DNA from: Acidianus sp. HS-5
GTDB taxonomy: Archaea; Thermoproteota; Thermoprotei_A; Sulfolobales; Sulfolobaceae
Assembly (NCBI RefSeq): GCF_021655615.1
Contig: NZ_AP025245.1
Span: 620,001 to 684,000, forward strand
Length of the DNA: 64,000 bases
Direction of reading: 5' to 3'
Shown one piece after another: positions 35,292-44,392 of the stretch. The notes under the pieces are model-generated. The model made no database searches and was not told where the DNA came from. It saw nothing but the letters and a program-made list of their open reading frames with translations. Positions within the stretch are counted from its first letter, which is position 1, and the number at the start of each line of letters is the position of its first letter. Both the position numbers and the translations under genes were made by a program.

Positions 35292-35359
35292 TAAAATTGT
35301 TAAAATAAAGGAATAACCTATACCTGCAGCGATATTCCAGCTAAGTTCTCTACTGTTTA

Positions 35360-36301
35360 TTACTTACCACCTCCTAGAACAGCCCTAAGTACTGATTGAA
35401 CTGTTGGCATTTGAGTTGGGGCAGGATTTTCTACAGGCCCACTATGAGTTGGCGGAGCAGGTGTAGTGTGCGTAGTAGGTGCTCCTCCTAAATATGGGTA
35501 ATAATATCCACCTATTACTATTGTTGATAACTGAGGGAAGTAAGGAGTCCCCAAAGCCATATTAACGCTTGAGGGATCACTCCTCTCCGCTAAAACTCTG
35601 GCTAAACCTAACCTTATTGCGTCACTTATTTCAATTCCTAAGTCCCTTAACTGTAATATCCTCCTAAGCTCTGGATCTTGAGGTATTAGCTTCGTTATTC
35701 TTACTGAGATTAAATCTATTCCTATTTCGCTGAGGAAAGTCTTTAAACCTGCAGTAACTGCAGTTGTTATATCTGCGAATTTCTTAAATACGTCTACTAA
35801 TTTCACATTATTTAAAACTTGGCTTACGTCCTGGTCTATTATTGGGTTAATATACAGAGCTAAATCAGTGTCCTTAAAGTATTGTGAACCGAACTGTACA
35901 TTAGTCACTAGCAGTGAAGGGTTCTGGACTCTAAAATAGACTGCGACTTCATACTCTAATGGAACTAAATCGTCAGTCTGGCTTATTCCTGCAACTCTAA
36001 CTTCGTGCCTTGTTGTAGAAACAAAGTAAACTACGGTATCGTAAGGTAAGGATTGGTATCTAAACTTTGATAAAAACGCTGAAACAGGATTTGCCGGTGA
36101 TTGAATATTGTGAGTTCCAGGAGGAAGGTCCCCTGCTATTTGACCTTGGATTATTACTATGCACCTCTCAGTAGGTTGAACTATAAATAGTGATTTTGAA
36201 GTTATGTTCTCCTTTGGATACCTAAAAATTATAGAGTCTTGAGGCATTAAGGAAGCTCCATTCTCAAGTTCAGTACTTACAACTTGACCTCTAAATGACA
36301 T
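35360..36301 (-). CDS. SPFH/Band 7-domain protein
   Basis: The 313-residue protein has an SPFH-like domain (about 40-230). It starts with ESIFRYPKE-like text (IIFRYPKENITSKSLFIVQP) and contains GQIAGDLPPGTHNIQSP, typical of the N-terminal fold of the virion-core/YdjI branch of SPFH proteins. A Pro/Thr/His-rich tail follows (about 275-300). SPFH proteins form membrane-linked rings or scaffolds. There is no N-terminal membrane helix, so recruitment probably occurs through the partner membrane proteins. The helical gene at 36397 precedes it and a membrane protein gene follows. Confidence 0.8.
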   Translation of the reverse strand: MSFRGQVVSTELENGASLMPQDSIIFRYPKENITSKSLFIVQPTERCIVIIQGQIAGDLPPGTHNIQSPANPVSAFLSKFRYQSLPYDTVVYFVSTTRHEVRVAGISQTDDLVPLEYEVAVYFRVQNPSLLVTNVQFGSQYFKDTDLALYINPIIDQDVSQVLNNVKLVDVFKKFADITTAVTAGLKTFLSEIGIDLISVRITKLIPQDPELRRILQLRDLGIEISDAIRLGLARVLAERSDPSSVNMALGTPYFPQLSTIVIGGYYYPYLGGAPTTHTTPAPPTHSGPVENPAPTQMPTVQSVLRAVLGGGK

Positions 36302-36396
36302 TTTACATCTACAAAATATTATATAGTAACAATTTAAAAGGATTTTCCATATACTAAAAATAAGGCAAATGGATTTTATATAGTCTACAAATTATC

Positions 36397-36873
36397 TTAT
36401 CTAGCTTCAGGAGGGAACAGCAATTTATTCCTATTTATTATAATTTCCTTTAACTTACCTATCATTGAAAGCATTGCATCAACATTGTCTGCAGAAACTG
36501 AAAAATTCAGTATATCATTAGCAATACTGACCATATTAAGGTCATTATTCACAATATCATCAAGTTGTTCAGTCTGTATTTTATACCTTGCATAAACATC
36601 TCCACCGCTACCCTGTTGGGAATTTATTATTCCTATTATTGTCCTAAGTTGAGATTGTAAATACTCCATCTTCTTTAAAGCAGGAGAGAAAGGTTCTATC
36701 GACGCTAGCTGGGATTCCTGCTGTGAAATATTATTAATTGCGTTCTCTAACTTCGATATTACAGACTGTCTAATCAGGAAGTCGTCCTGTCTTATTAAAT
36801 CCTTTACCTTGTACCCTCTATACCCTGGAACGAGTAACTGCAACTTTTCAAGAGGAGTTAACTCTTTAGGCAT
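36397..36873 (-). CDS. Helical protein upstream of SPFH gene, function unknown
   Basis: A 158-residue all-helical soluble protein. Notable is the start, LTPLEKLQLLVPGYRGYKVK then DLIRQDDFLIRQSV, which reads like a conserved domain; the rest is Gln/Asn-rich helix. It lies 95 bp before the SPFH gene on the same strand and may be its partner. TATA-like sequence lies upstream. No named family recognised. Confidence 0.6.
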   Translation of the reverse strand: MPKELTPLEKLQLLVPGYRGYKVKDLIRQDDFLIRQSVISKLENAINNISQQESQLASIEPFSPALKKMEYLQSQLRTIIGIINSQQGSGGDVYARYKIQTEQLDDIVNNDLNMVSIANDILNFSVSADNVDAMLSMIGKLKEIIINRNKLLFPPEAR

Positions 36874-37192
36874 AATTTAATTTTAATCAAGGAGTTAAAA
36901 TATTTTGATGAGATCTTAAATGATGTTTTCAAGTAGTTTAGGCGATTAACATCGGAATTAAAAAGTGTTTTAGAATTTAAATAGATAAAAAGTAAACCAA
37001 TATACGTGCTTATTTGATAAAAAATATTCGTATATAAGTGTAAGATATACCCTAGAGTTTTAATTATTTATTTAAGATCCCATAAAAATTTTTTACTTTT
37101 TTATCATAATAGATAGTTTACATTTATTTATGTAAAGTCATATCGGTTTAAAAATAAATAAAAGAAACTAAAGTATTAACTTTAAAAACTAT
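36874..37192. other. A/T-rich spacer, no gene seen
   Basis: About 320 bp with stops in all frames and no repeat that I can match elsewhere. It must hold the promoter of the minus-strand gene at 36397 and probably the terminator of the gene at 37193. Confidence 0.4.
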
Positions 37193-38527
37193 TTAGATAT
37201 TTACTGCGAATACGTAACCTATGTTATTATCTATACTCCAAACTTCAATAGAATTCTTCTCCTTATAAAGAATTATTGGCTTTCCTAAATTTGCTGAGTA
37301 TTTTATTATATCATCTACGCTATTAACCTTCACAACCTCTTTAACAATAGGCCTTTCTGTAGTTTCAATAAGTATCTTTTTCACCTTTTTTAACTTCTTC
37401 ATTGTCCTTTCTAAAACACTCTCATCCTTATTTTTCGCTAAAAATAACAACGAAATTAATGCGACTGCAGGAATTGCTGAATATACAAAATTTAACCGAT
37501 TAAAGTCTCTCTTAATATAAATAGGAGTATTCACTGTTGAATTGTAGGACGATATAGTTATAATTCCTCCGTCATTTGTTATCATGACTAGAGGATATAA
37601 TGTATAATTGCCTGCCTTATTTTTAATATAAATCAGAATATCATAACCAGAAGAATATACTCTATACTTATATAATAATAAAGAGACGTAGTTTGATATG
37701 TTAGTAAGGTTAAGCGGTATTATTGTAGAGTTCATCTTTACCTGTTTATAAATTAAAGATCCTAAAGTAGTATTTACAACCACCTTATAGCACGTAAGGT
37801 TACTTTGATAAGGATAACTCCTAATATGAATACAGAGTTCTTGCAGTAACTGTGTTGGAAAATAATTTTTAGTAACATTTACGAAGTTCTCCTTAATCTT
37901 TCCCTCATAAAGCACTACGAGGTTATTATTCCTCAAATTAAGGCAACAGCCTTGTTTACATATGATTGTGCAGGTCATCTTGTTATTATAGCATAATTTT
38001 AATACTATCTCATAAGAACCCGGTATATATCGTGAGAAGTTATTTAGCTCATAAGTGAGTGTAGAGACGGGCAATAATAATTGCCCAATCGCAGTACCAC
38101 AAAGTAAGGTTATGTTATATACTCCAATATCTGATAGTATTATGCGATATTTGAAAGTTGACACGTTAGTAATTTTTACTACTAGGTATTTTGCTATATA
38201 AGTCGGGAAGTGAGTTACGTTAATCAATTCCTCGGTATTTAGTACCTTTGAGTAATTTGCATAAAGTATTATAGAGGCAACAATGCTCAGATTCTCATAT
38301 TCTATTATAGGTTTATAAATAGTTACATTAGTACCATGAGCAAACGGATTCGGTTTCTCTAACGCTGTATAATAAATATTGTCATAAGCAGCAGTATTGT
38401 AGCCAGCGAATTCAGGGCGGAAAGAATTTTCAAAAGCCATTACGTTAGTATATGTTAATGTTAATGTGAGTATTACTAGAGCCAAAATTAGGAATAACCT
38501 TAACTTTCTATTAAGATTCACTCGCAT
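37193..38527 (-). CDS. Secreted/anchored surface protein, function unknown
   Basis: The 444-residue protein has an N-terminal signal/anchor (about 9-30), a large exported region rich in Tyr, Asn and Thr with many N-glycosylation sequons, a helix (about 352-370), and a cytoplasmic tail of about 75 residues with VLERTMKKLKKVKKILIE. A CCLNLRN pair with nearby Cys residues suggests disulphides. The single-pass C-terminal layout resembles a receptor or an assembly anchor. It lies on the opposite strand but next to the DUF1102/signal peptidase locus, with which it might work. No family recognised. Confidence 0.65.
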   Translation of the reverse strand: MRVNLNRKLRLFLILALVILTLTLTYTNVMAFENSFRPEFAGYNTAAYDNIYYTALEKPNPFAHGTNVTIYKPIIEYENLSIVASIILYANYSKVLNTEELINVTHFPTYIAKYLVVKITNVSTFKYRIILSDIGVYNITLLCGTAIGQLLLPVSTLTYELNNFSRYIPGSYEIVLKLCYNNKMTCTIICKQGCCLNLRNNNLVVLYEGKIKENFVNVTKNYFPTQLLQELCIHIRSYPYQSNLTCYKVVVNTTLGSLIYKQVKMNSTIIPLNLTNISNYVSLLLYKYRVYSSGYDILIYIKNKAGNYTLYPLVMITNDGGIITISSYNSTVNTPIYIKRDFNRLNFVYSAIPAVALISLLFLAKNKDESVLERTMKKLKKVKKILIETTERPIVKEVVKVNSVDDIIKYSANLGKPIILYKEKNSIEVWSIDNNIGYVFAVNI

Positions 38528-38615
38528 GTATATAGAGTATTTCTATAAATATTTAGCTTTTTCGTTGCCTATTTTTTAGATAGGTGAGACTCATGCTAGT
38601 TACGCGTTCGGTAAG

Positions 38616-38861
38616 CTATTTCATACAGAGAATGAACTTCTTTTTTATTTTATTACTTACCAAAATCTTTACGTTACATTGCCTTATTTTGCTTATTGAA
38701 TATCTAATTACTTCAGATTCACCAATTTTTCCTTCTGGGATTACTACCAAAACTTCAGCAGGCTTAGGTGGAAGAATAAAGTTAAAGAAATTAATATAGT
38801 CTTCAACTAAGCTGAAAGGAATTTCGTTTAATCTCTTACATTCACTCAAATACAATTCCAT
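38616..38861 (-). CDS. Small soluble protein, family shared with 34197-34450
   Basis: An 81-residue protein with an acidic helix (LSECKRLNEIPFSLVEDYIN), a Pro-rich turn, a strand VLVVIPEG and a basic end. The relic at 34197 is a clear relative in the same window, which shows that this small frame is a real gene family. An overlapping plus-strand frame lacks such support. Function unknown. Confidence 0.6.
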   Translation of the reverse strand: MELYLSECKRLNEIPFSLVEDYINFFNFILPPKPAEVLVVIPEGKIGESEVIRYSISKIRQCNVKILVSNKIKKKFILCMK

Positions 38862-38894
38862 AATAATTAATATTTCGCCAAATTTTTAAATCTT

Positions 38895-39200
38895 TCACTT
38901 AAGGTTAACTATCAATAAGAAACAAGGCCTATAAGGTGATGTGATGTATATTTCAGTTGCATTAGAAATACACTTAGATTCTCCGGGCAAGAGGGTTAGA
39001 GTATGGCAACCATATCTTACGTTAATGGTAAAACAATAAATGTTATGAATCATTATCTTTCCGCTAGTAGTTTCAATAATATTGGTAACATAAGCAGTAG
39101 CTTTCACTCCGGTTTGGTTCTCGAAAAAGTAAGAGTACACGAAACCTATTGATAATATAAGAAGTACTCCTAGTACAAAGAAGATAATTGCTCTTATCAT
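38895..39200 (-). CDS. Small membrane-anchored exported protein
   Basis: The 101-residue protein has an N-terminal helix (about 3-25) and an exported beta-rich domain with Cys residues in IYCFTINVRYGCHTL and PGESKCIS. These could form a disulphide-stabilised small sandwich. It is divergent from the DUF1102 gene at 39417 and could be a minor subunit or anchor of that system. Family not recognised. Confidence 0.6.
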   Translation of the reverse strand: MIRAIIFFVLGVLLILSIGFVYSYFFENQTGVKATAYVTNIIETTSGKIMIHNIYCFTINVRYGCHTLTLLPGESKCISNATEIYITSPYRPCFLLIVNLK

Positions 39201-39416
39201 ATTAGTATGTATTCCTTATTTTATATTTAATACTGTCTGTTTAATCTGCGTGAATAAACTATTCTTTTGCCATAAATGAAAGGTGTAATTTTCTTATATT
39301 CAATTGCTTATGTGAGTACTTTGAATATGTTAACTCTAGATATTCATATTATCCATTTATTTAGATTAGACGTTATATTTTTAAATGGCGAAAACAAGGT
39401 AATATTCAGAAGAAAA

Positions 39417-39989
39417 ATGAGAACAGAAACCAAAGCCCTAACACTAGGAGTTGTAGCAGGAATCTTCCTATTAAGCCTAGTAGTATCGATGGACTTCGTG
39501 TATTTCGCGCCAAGGACAGCAGTTGCATACGTAGTTAATGACTGCGCAGCAAACATTGCATTAATACCGAACGACCACAGCTTGCAGTCTCAAACAGGAC
39601 CCTTCGCATACATTAATAGCCAAGGAGATCTGCAAATAAACTTTGGTAAAGTTGCTCCAAATAGTCTAGAAATATTAAGTGATGTATTCTTTATCAAGAA
39701 TAATTTAAATAAACCAGTCACGATAACATTAACAGTAGATGCACCAAAATGCGCTTCAATATATGTCTATAACACATCAGTAGATGATCCACCAGCACCA
39801 CCTCCACCACCACCAGCAACAACTCCTACTCCACCTCCACCACCACCCGCACCAACAACAATAACCTTCCAACTAGGCCCTGGTGCTGAGGTACCGATAA
39901 CGTTGACAATAGTGACTGCTAACGTACCGCCAGGAACAACGTTATCCTTCATGATGTACGTAACTGCAACGTATATGGGTAGTAGTTGA
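39417..39989 (+). CDS. DUF1102/TasA-like secreted fibre-protein candidate
   Basis: From the ATG at 39417 there are 190 residues: a signal sequence (about 7-27, ending near TAVAYV), then a beta-rich domain with NIALIPNDHS, GPFAYINSQGDLQINFGKV and DVFFIKNNLNKPVTI, the pattern of DUF1102 proteins. DUF1102, CalY and TasA-like proteins share a fold that in Bacillus and in Pyrobaculum bundling pili builds donor-strand filaments. A loop of almost pure Pro with Ala/Thr (about residues 122-144) is inserted in the domain. The downstream gene codes for a signal peptidase, as SipW serves TasA. The frame is open upstream to 39276, but signal-peptide position favours 39417. Confidence 0.7.
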   Translation: MRTETKALTLGVVAGIFLLSLVVSMDFVYFAPRTAVAYVVNDCAANIALIPNDHSLQSQTGPFAYINSQGDLQINFGKVAPNSLEILSDVFFIKNNLNKPVTITLTVDAPKCASIYVYNTSVDDPPAPPPPPPATTPTPPPPPPAPTTITFQLGPGAEVPITLTIVTANVPPGTTLSFMMYVTATYMGSS

Positions 39990-40050
39990 AAGTAATAATA
40001 TAAAATTAAGGTAAAATATTTTTTAAATCCTTTTATTAATTATGTTATGA

Positions 40051-41091
40051 ATGGTGATTAGATTGTTAAGGATTTTAGCTTACGCCTTCTTATCTTTAAT
40101 ACTCGCGTCTATAGTATTTAGCCTAATTTCACAATATTTTTTTGGCTTACCTTATGGCTGGAACATTGAGGCTACTAACTCAATGGTGCCGGAACTTAAT
40201 CCAGGTTGTCTAGTTTTCATAATGCCTTTAATAGGAAATCCGCACATTGGGGAAATTGTTGCATATGAACCACCATTTTATAATCATTATATAGTTCACG
40301 AGGTTATTGAGGAGAAACCTTGCGGGTACATAACTAAAGGAATACATAATGAATTCCCTGACCCTTGGATAGTAAAGAGGTGCTGGATAAAGGCCTTTGT
40401 ACCAGTAATTTTTGGTAAGCCTTTGTCAATACCTTACATAGGTAATGCAATATCAATCCTAAACAGTAGTGAAGGAAAAATTTATGCTCTCCTTACGATT
40501 TTCGGAATATACATCGCATCAGAGATTATTGATAGGAATAAGATTAGCGTTATACGAAGAAGGAGAAGTATTAATACAAAAATGGTGTTATTTTCGCTCT
40601 TTATTCTATTCTTTATTGTTTTTTTCACAATATTTTCAGTTAATACAGCATTAACTAAGGCACAATGGACTTCTACCAACGTTGATTCATTCCTTACAGA
40701 GAAGGAGATAGGAGTTTCTTTCAGAATAGGAGTAGTCCCCAGTTGTAAGAATATTACATTAATTTTACCAGTAAATGTGAGTAGATTCATATTCAAATTA
40801 CCTCTGGCTGTTCTATTTTACTCTAATGAAAGTAATTTACAATTAGTCGGGAATAAAACAATAAGCCAAACCTCTAATGTGACATTTTTACTCAATAGTG
40901 GTAAAAGCGGATTTAGAGAAGACAGTGTTGGATTCCTTATAGTCCCTGAGTTCTTGCCATATTGCATTATGGAAGGCTTGTTTGCTATAAATCCTCTATT
41001 GTTTATATCAATTTATTCCTTTTTGTTATCTTTAATAATAATAGGCGTAATAGTTCTTCTGAGTAAGATCCTTTCAATGCTAGTATATTAA
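40051..41091 (+). CDS. Type I signal peptidase (archaeal S26B type) with extra C-terminal domain
   Basis: The 346-residue membrane protease has an N-terminal helix, then the catalytic Ser in ATNSMVPELNPG (S44), His in YIVHEVIEE (H83) and Asp in NEFPDPW (D104), the Ser-His-Asp set of archaeal and ER peptidases. After a second helix (about 140-155) and a third (about 180-200), an exported domain of about 115 residues with Cys and N-glycosylation sites is followed by a final helix. The extra domain is unusual; simple archaeal signal peptidases have 150-220 residues. It follows the DUF1102 gene by 61 bp and probably processes it. Confidence 0.85.
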   Translation: MVIRLLRILAYAFLSLILASIVFSLISQYFFGLPYGWNIEATNSMVPELNPGCLVFIMPLIGNPHIGEIVAYEPPFYNHYIVHEVIEEKPCGYITKGIHNEFPDPWIVKRCWIKAFVPVIFGKPLSIPYIGNAISILNSSEGKIYALLTIFGIYIASEIIDRNKISVIRRRRSINTKMVLFSLFILFFIVFFTIFSVNTALTKAQWTSTNVDSFLTEKEIGVSFRIGVVPSCKNITLILPVNVSRFIFKLPLAVLFYSNESNLQLVGNKTISQTSNVTFLLNSGKSGFREDSVGFLIVPEFLPYCIMEGLFAINPLLFISIYSFLLSLIIIGVIVLLSKILSMLVY

Positions 41092-41450
41092 GGTGATCAT
41101 TTATTAAAAATACTATAATTTTGGCTAATAAATATCCACATGAGTCTATTTAATAAGAGGAGAGTGTTGTTCTGTAGTCATTTCAATAACTTATAATAAA
41201 ATTGTAATTAGAAATCTCTTCTTTAAATGACAACTGGCATTGTCAATACAATCTAATAATGTTATCAGAGCCCGAAAATAACTAGTTATTTCTTACTTAC
41301 CGTTATTAGCACTGTGATCTACTTTAACAAGTGATTACTTAGGCATATTTGAAAGAACATAATATACTAGAGATTATTTGGGATAATATTGTTATAAATT
41401 GTTTAAGAAGACGACTGTATGAGAATGTAACCTTATTTATTCTGAATCTC
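41092..41450. other. Gene-free A/T-rich spacer
   Basis: No frame of interest and no matched repeat. Stops are dense on both strands. Confidence 0.4.
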
Positions 41451-41553
41451 AATGATACAAAGTGGAAGAATAGAATGTATAAAGGTGATGAGGGTAAGTA
41501 GAGCGTAAAATTTTCTTTGACGACGAAGAGCTAGAGAACTTTGAATAAAGAGG
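41451..41553 (+). pseudogene. Fragment of a paralogue of the gene at 45567-45926
   Basis: Reading plus from 41451, the sequence gives GRIECIKGDEGK, a stop, and then FSFDDEELENF. This matches ERTECIKGDEGIG and RIFFNEEELENFL at the end of the 119-residue protein encoded at 45567-45926. Only the C-terminal 35 or so codons remain. Confidence 0.6.
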
Positions 41554-42066
41554 GTTAAAGCATATGTTGGTATTACGCATTTCGCACATACCTTTACGTT
41601 ATTCATTATCATATAGTACGATAGATTTACTCGTATTTTCATAAAATGTATAATTTATTACCTTAAATATGTAAAATCTTCTAACATATATTTATATAGA
41701 CAATTCCCAAAGATAGTTACCACCTTTAGAATTAGACGGATAACAATTTTAATTAACTTATTTATATTATTTTAACTATCTAGCTTATTTTAATCACTTG
41801 TAACACTTTTTAGCGGATTTACGAGTTGAAAACAAAGTATAAAATATGTGAATATGAGTCAAATAACTGATGCTATTTCTATACATAATAGTAAGACTAT
41901 AATGAAAGAAGAATTTAATTAGGGTGTGCTCTCATGTAGTAATCTTATTCTATAAGTAATAGTGAAATTATTAATATAATTGAAAATACATTCCTTAATT
42001 GATATCGTTGTAGTAATAGATCCAGGGGTTAGAGGATGCTTATATATTATGGAGAACGGTGTGGGC

Positions 42067-42440
42067 TTAGGGACGGTTATGTATTCTCTCAGTCCTGATT
42101 GTCTTATATCCCTTTTTTACTTCTCCATCAACCCAAATCGGTGCATTATTATATATAAAGAGATTTCCCATAATCATTAACCCTAACATAAGCGTTACGA
42201 AGAAGGTTATGTATTCTCCCCCTCTAATATTGCCAGTTTCTTCTCCTTTTAGCAGCATCTACAATTATTATATTTGCAACTTTACTATCTTCTTTTTACA
42301 ATATTCTGCACTAGATGGTTACGCACTCCCTCATATTTTCCTGTACCTTCCAGGGGATAGTTGTGTATTATCCCCTTGAACGTTATGGGATCTACATCTA
42401 TATAGAGAACGATATTTAACAAGGTTCGTTTAAAGGAATA
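42067..42440 (-). pseudogene. Decayed membrane-protein gene, unidentified
   Basis: On the minus strand a frame from about 42440 reads LNIVLYIDVDPITFKGII and then NYPLEGTGKYEGVRNHLVQN before a stop near 42280. A second frame then gives MLLKGEETGNIRGGEYITFF and a hydrophobic helix (VTLMLGLMIMGNLFIYNNAP) to 42067. The amino acid pattern is that of real protein, not random A/T-rich sequence. The two parts may come from one gene or from two neighbours. A perfect 8-bp hairpin (AGGGGATA / TATCCCCT) lies at 42352-42376 inside it. I cannot name the family. Confidence 0.4.
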
Positions 42441-42619
42441 TATGATATTACATAAATTTTACTATAAATTATCAAATAAGATGATGCATAAGAACATACT
42501 CTTAACGATTATTATACATTAAATAAAAATTTCTCTATAATAACTATAATTCAAAGCTATATACAATGAACCTTATTTTTGGGCGTAAAGCTTATAAATT
42601 TTTGGCTAATTAATATTTT

Positions 42620-42922
42620 ATGGCATTATTTAATAAGAGAAAGAGGGATAAGTATGACATTTATCATGACATTTTAAAAGTATGTAAAAACTCTATAAGC
42701 GGTATTAATAAAACGAGGTTAATGTATTCCGCAAACTTGACCTTTGAGGTCGCAAACAAATATTTACCACTTTTAGAAAATAATGGATTGATAATCAGGA
42801 AGGGTAACCTGTATTTCATAACAAAAAAGGGAGACGAGGTCCTTGAAAAATTAACTAAGTTTAAAGAAATGAAAGGAGAAATGAAGGAATTAATAAATAA
42901 ATTAAAGGAGGAACTGCATTGA
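42620..42922 (+). CDS. Winged-helix DNA-binding protein
   Basis: The 100-residue protein has the archaeal HTH_45-type layout: a helix (YDIYHDILKVCKNSI), GINKTRLMYSANLTFEVANK as the helix-turn-helix, KYLPLLENNGLIIRKGNLYF as recognition helix end and wing, then ITKKGDEVLEKL and a coiled tail that may dimerise. The start codon follows a TATA-like CTTATAAATTTT by about 30 bases, so it is probably leaderless. The next gene follows closely and encodes a membrane protein. Confidence 0.8.
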   Translation: MALFNKRKRDKYDIYHDILKVCKNSISGINKTRLMYSANLTFEVANKYLPLLENNGLIIRKGNLYFITKKGDEVLEKLTKFKEMKGEMKELINKLKEELH

Positions 42923-42953
42923 TATACCCTTTTTTATTGTTATTGGCATAGAT

Positions 42954-43478
42954 TTGCTTTTCCTCACAGTATCATTTTATATTGCAAGTAAAATGGATAA
43001 TTTATATAAAGCATTAAATACATCTGTAAAACATAAACTTTCTATAGAATTTTTGGAAAAAGCTGAGAACTTATTCAGTAGTAGTGAATTAAGTAACTTA
43101 CTGGAGGAGATAATATACTATTATAAAATATTTGAGAACCCCAGCCTAGATAGAATAAGTAATAAGATAATGAGAGAGTCAGATAAGATACGTAAGGAAA
43201 TTGAAGAACTTTTTTATATAATAACATTAATAAATGAGATAAGGTATAAATCAAACGATCTAAGAAAAAACTCAAGACTATTGAGAATACTTTCGATAAC
43301 TGCTTCAATTCTCGTTTTAGGAGATTACGAAGTAATTAATCTCGGGATTCGTTCGCTCATCATAATGGTACCTCTTGGTGCAGGAATAAGCATAATTATC
43401 ACACTAATTTTACACATGTTTTACACATGGTTTTCCACTTGTAAATCAACTAAAAACATATTAGTATCTAATACTTAA
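42954..43478 (+). CDS. Membrane protein downstream of a winged-helix regulator
   Basis: The protein has an N-terminal helix, a long helical/coiled region (about residues 20-110) and two C-terminal helices. The nearest conventional start is TTG at 42954, which cuts the first helix short. The same frame is open back to about 42919, reading IDIPFFIVIGIDLLFLTVSF, and its first possible codon there, ATT, overlaps the stop of the winged-helix gene. Translation may therefore begin upstream at a rare codon. A membrane sensor paired with the regulator is an inference. Confidence 0.55.
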   Translation: MLFLTVSFYIASKMDNLYKALNTSVKHKLSIEFLEKAENLFSSSELSNLLEEIIYYYKIFENPSLDRISNKIMRESDKIRKEIEELFYIITLINEIRYKSNDLRKNSRLLRILSITASILVLGDYEVINLGIRSLIIMVPLGAGISIIITLILHMFYTWFSTCKSTKNILVSNT

Positions 43479-43749
43479 TCAAGAGTAATAAAACGGTACT
43501 AAGCGTTTAAGAAAGTACAGATAATATAAATACTAAATGACCTAAAACGGTAACACTTAACATACATTACTCCAGAGACTCTTATTAGCACTGCAGACTT
43601 TCTCCAATACTAATAGATGATTTTATCGATACTAAGCATATCTTAGATTTCATTATATGGTTCACTTTTAACATCTTAAGCTAGTCCTTTGTAACTATTA
43701 TGAAAAAGACTATGTAATTACAATATCTTGTGGAATTCTTCAATTTTTA
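43479..43749. other. Gene-free spacer
   Basis: A/T-rich with no intact frame. I see nothing here that I can name. Confidence 0.35.
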
Positions 43750-44130
43750 TCAAAGTTTACTTACCTTTAAATTAGCACGATTTAGAATTTTATGAAAACT
43801 TATAGGCTTAACACCTAAAGAAATTGAGTTAAACAAAGCACGATGATCATCTTGAAGTACAGCAACTTTAATGTTAGCCTGCCATTTCTACCATCCCTAA
43901 CCTTGAATATACCTGCATACTTCAATGCTAGTTCCGTGAATGTGAAGTAAGACTTTAATGCTGACAAGCTATGCGTTCTCTCTCATAAATTGTTCCAATT
44001 ATCTCAAAAATTTAACACATAATTTTAAACAATTTTTAAGATAATCTGAACTAGTGTATGTTTTCTCATAAGCTATTCTTGCAATTAGTGAATATACTAG
44101 AATAGAGTATTCCGAAGCTTAAGAAAGTAA
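43750..44130 (-). mobile_element. Decayed transposase gene (C-terminal part)
   Basis: On the minus strand coding text survives in several frames: EYSILVYSLIARIAYEKTYT near 44100, then LSALKSYFTFTELALKYAGI and FKVRDGRNGRLTLKLL near 43930, then LFNSISLGVKPISFHKILN and RANLKVSKL before a stop at 43750. The last part is repeated, diverged, at 46996-47120 and 12780-13020 on the plus strand. The three look like tails of one insertion-sequence family. I cannot place the family by eye. Confidence 0.55.
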
Positions 44131-44392
44131 AAAAGATTTTAACCTAAAATAAGCCTTTGAGCTACATCAAACATTGACCGTTTAATGCGAAATAAAGGTT
44201 AAGGTTAAATAATCTATTAACAGTGCTTAACTTTCCGCAGTATAGTTTTAAAATCTTTTAAGATAGTTAAGTCTGTAAGTTTTTACTATATTTGCTAACG
44301 GTTAATTTAGTCCCATTACAAAATGACTGAACAACGTACAGAAAAACTACAATAACCGAAATATTTAAATTATTTTGTACCAAAGAATATTT

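Noticed and set aside
39276..39416. N-terminal extension of the DUF1102-like protein
   Set aside because: It would place the signal sequence almost 50 residues in, and the TATA-like box lies inside this stretch.
39767..39952. Gly-rich antisense frame
   Set aside because: Simple reverse image of the Pro-rich coding repeat.
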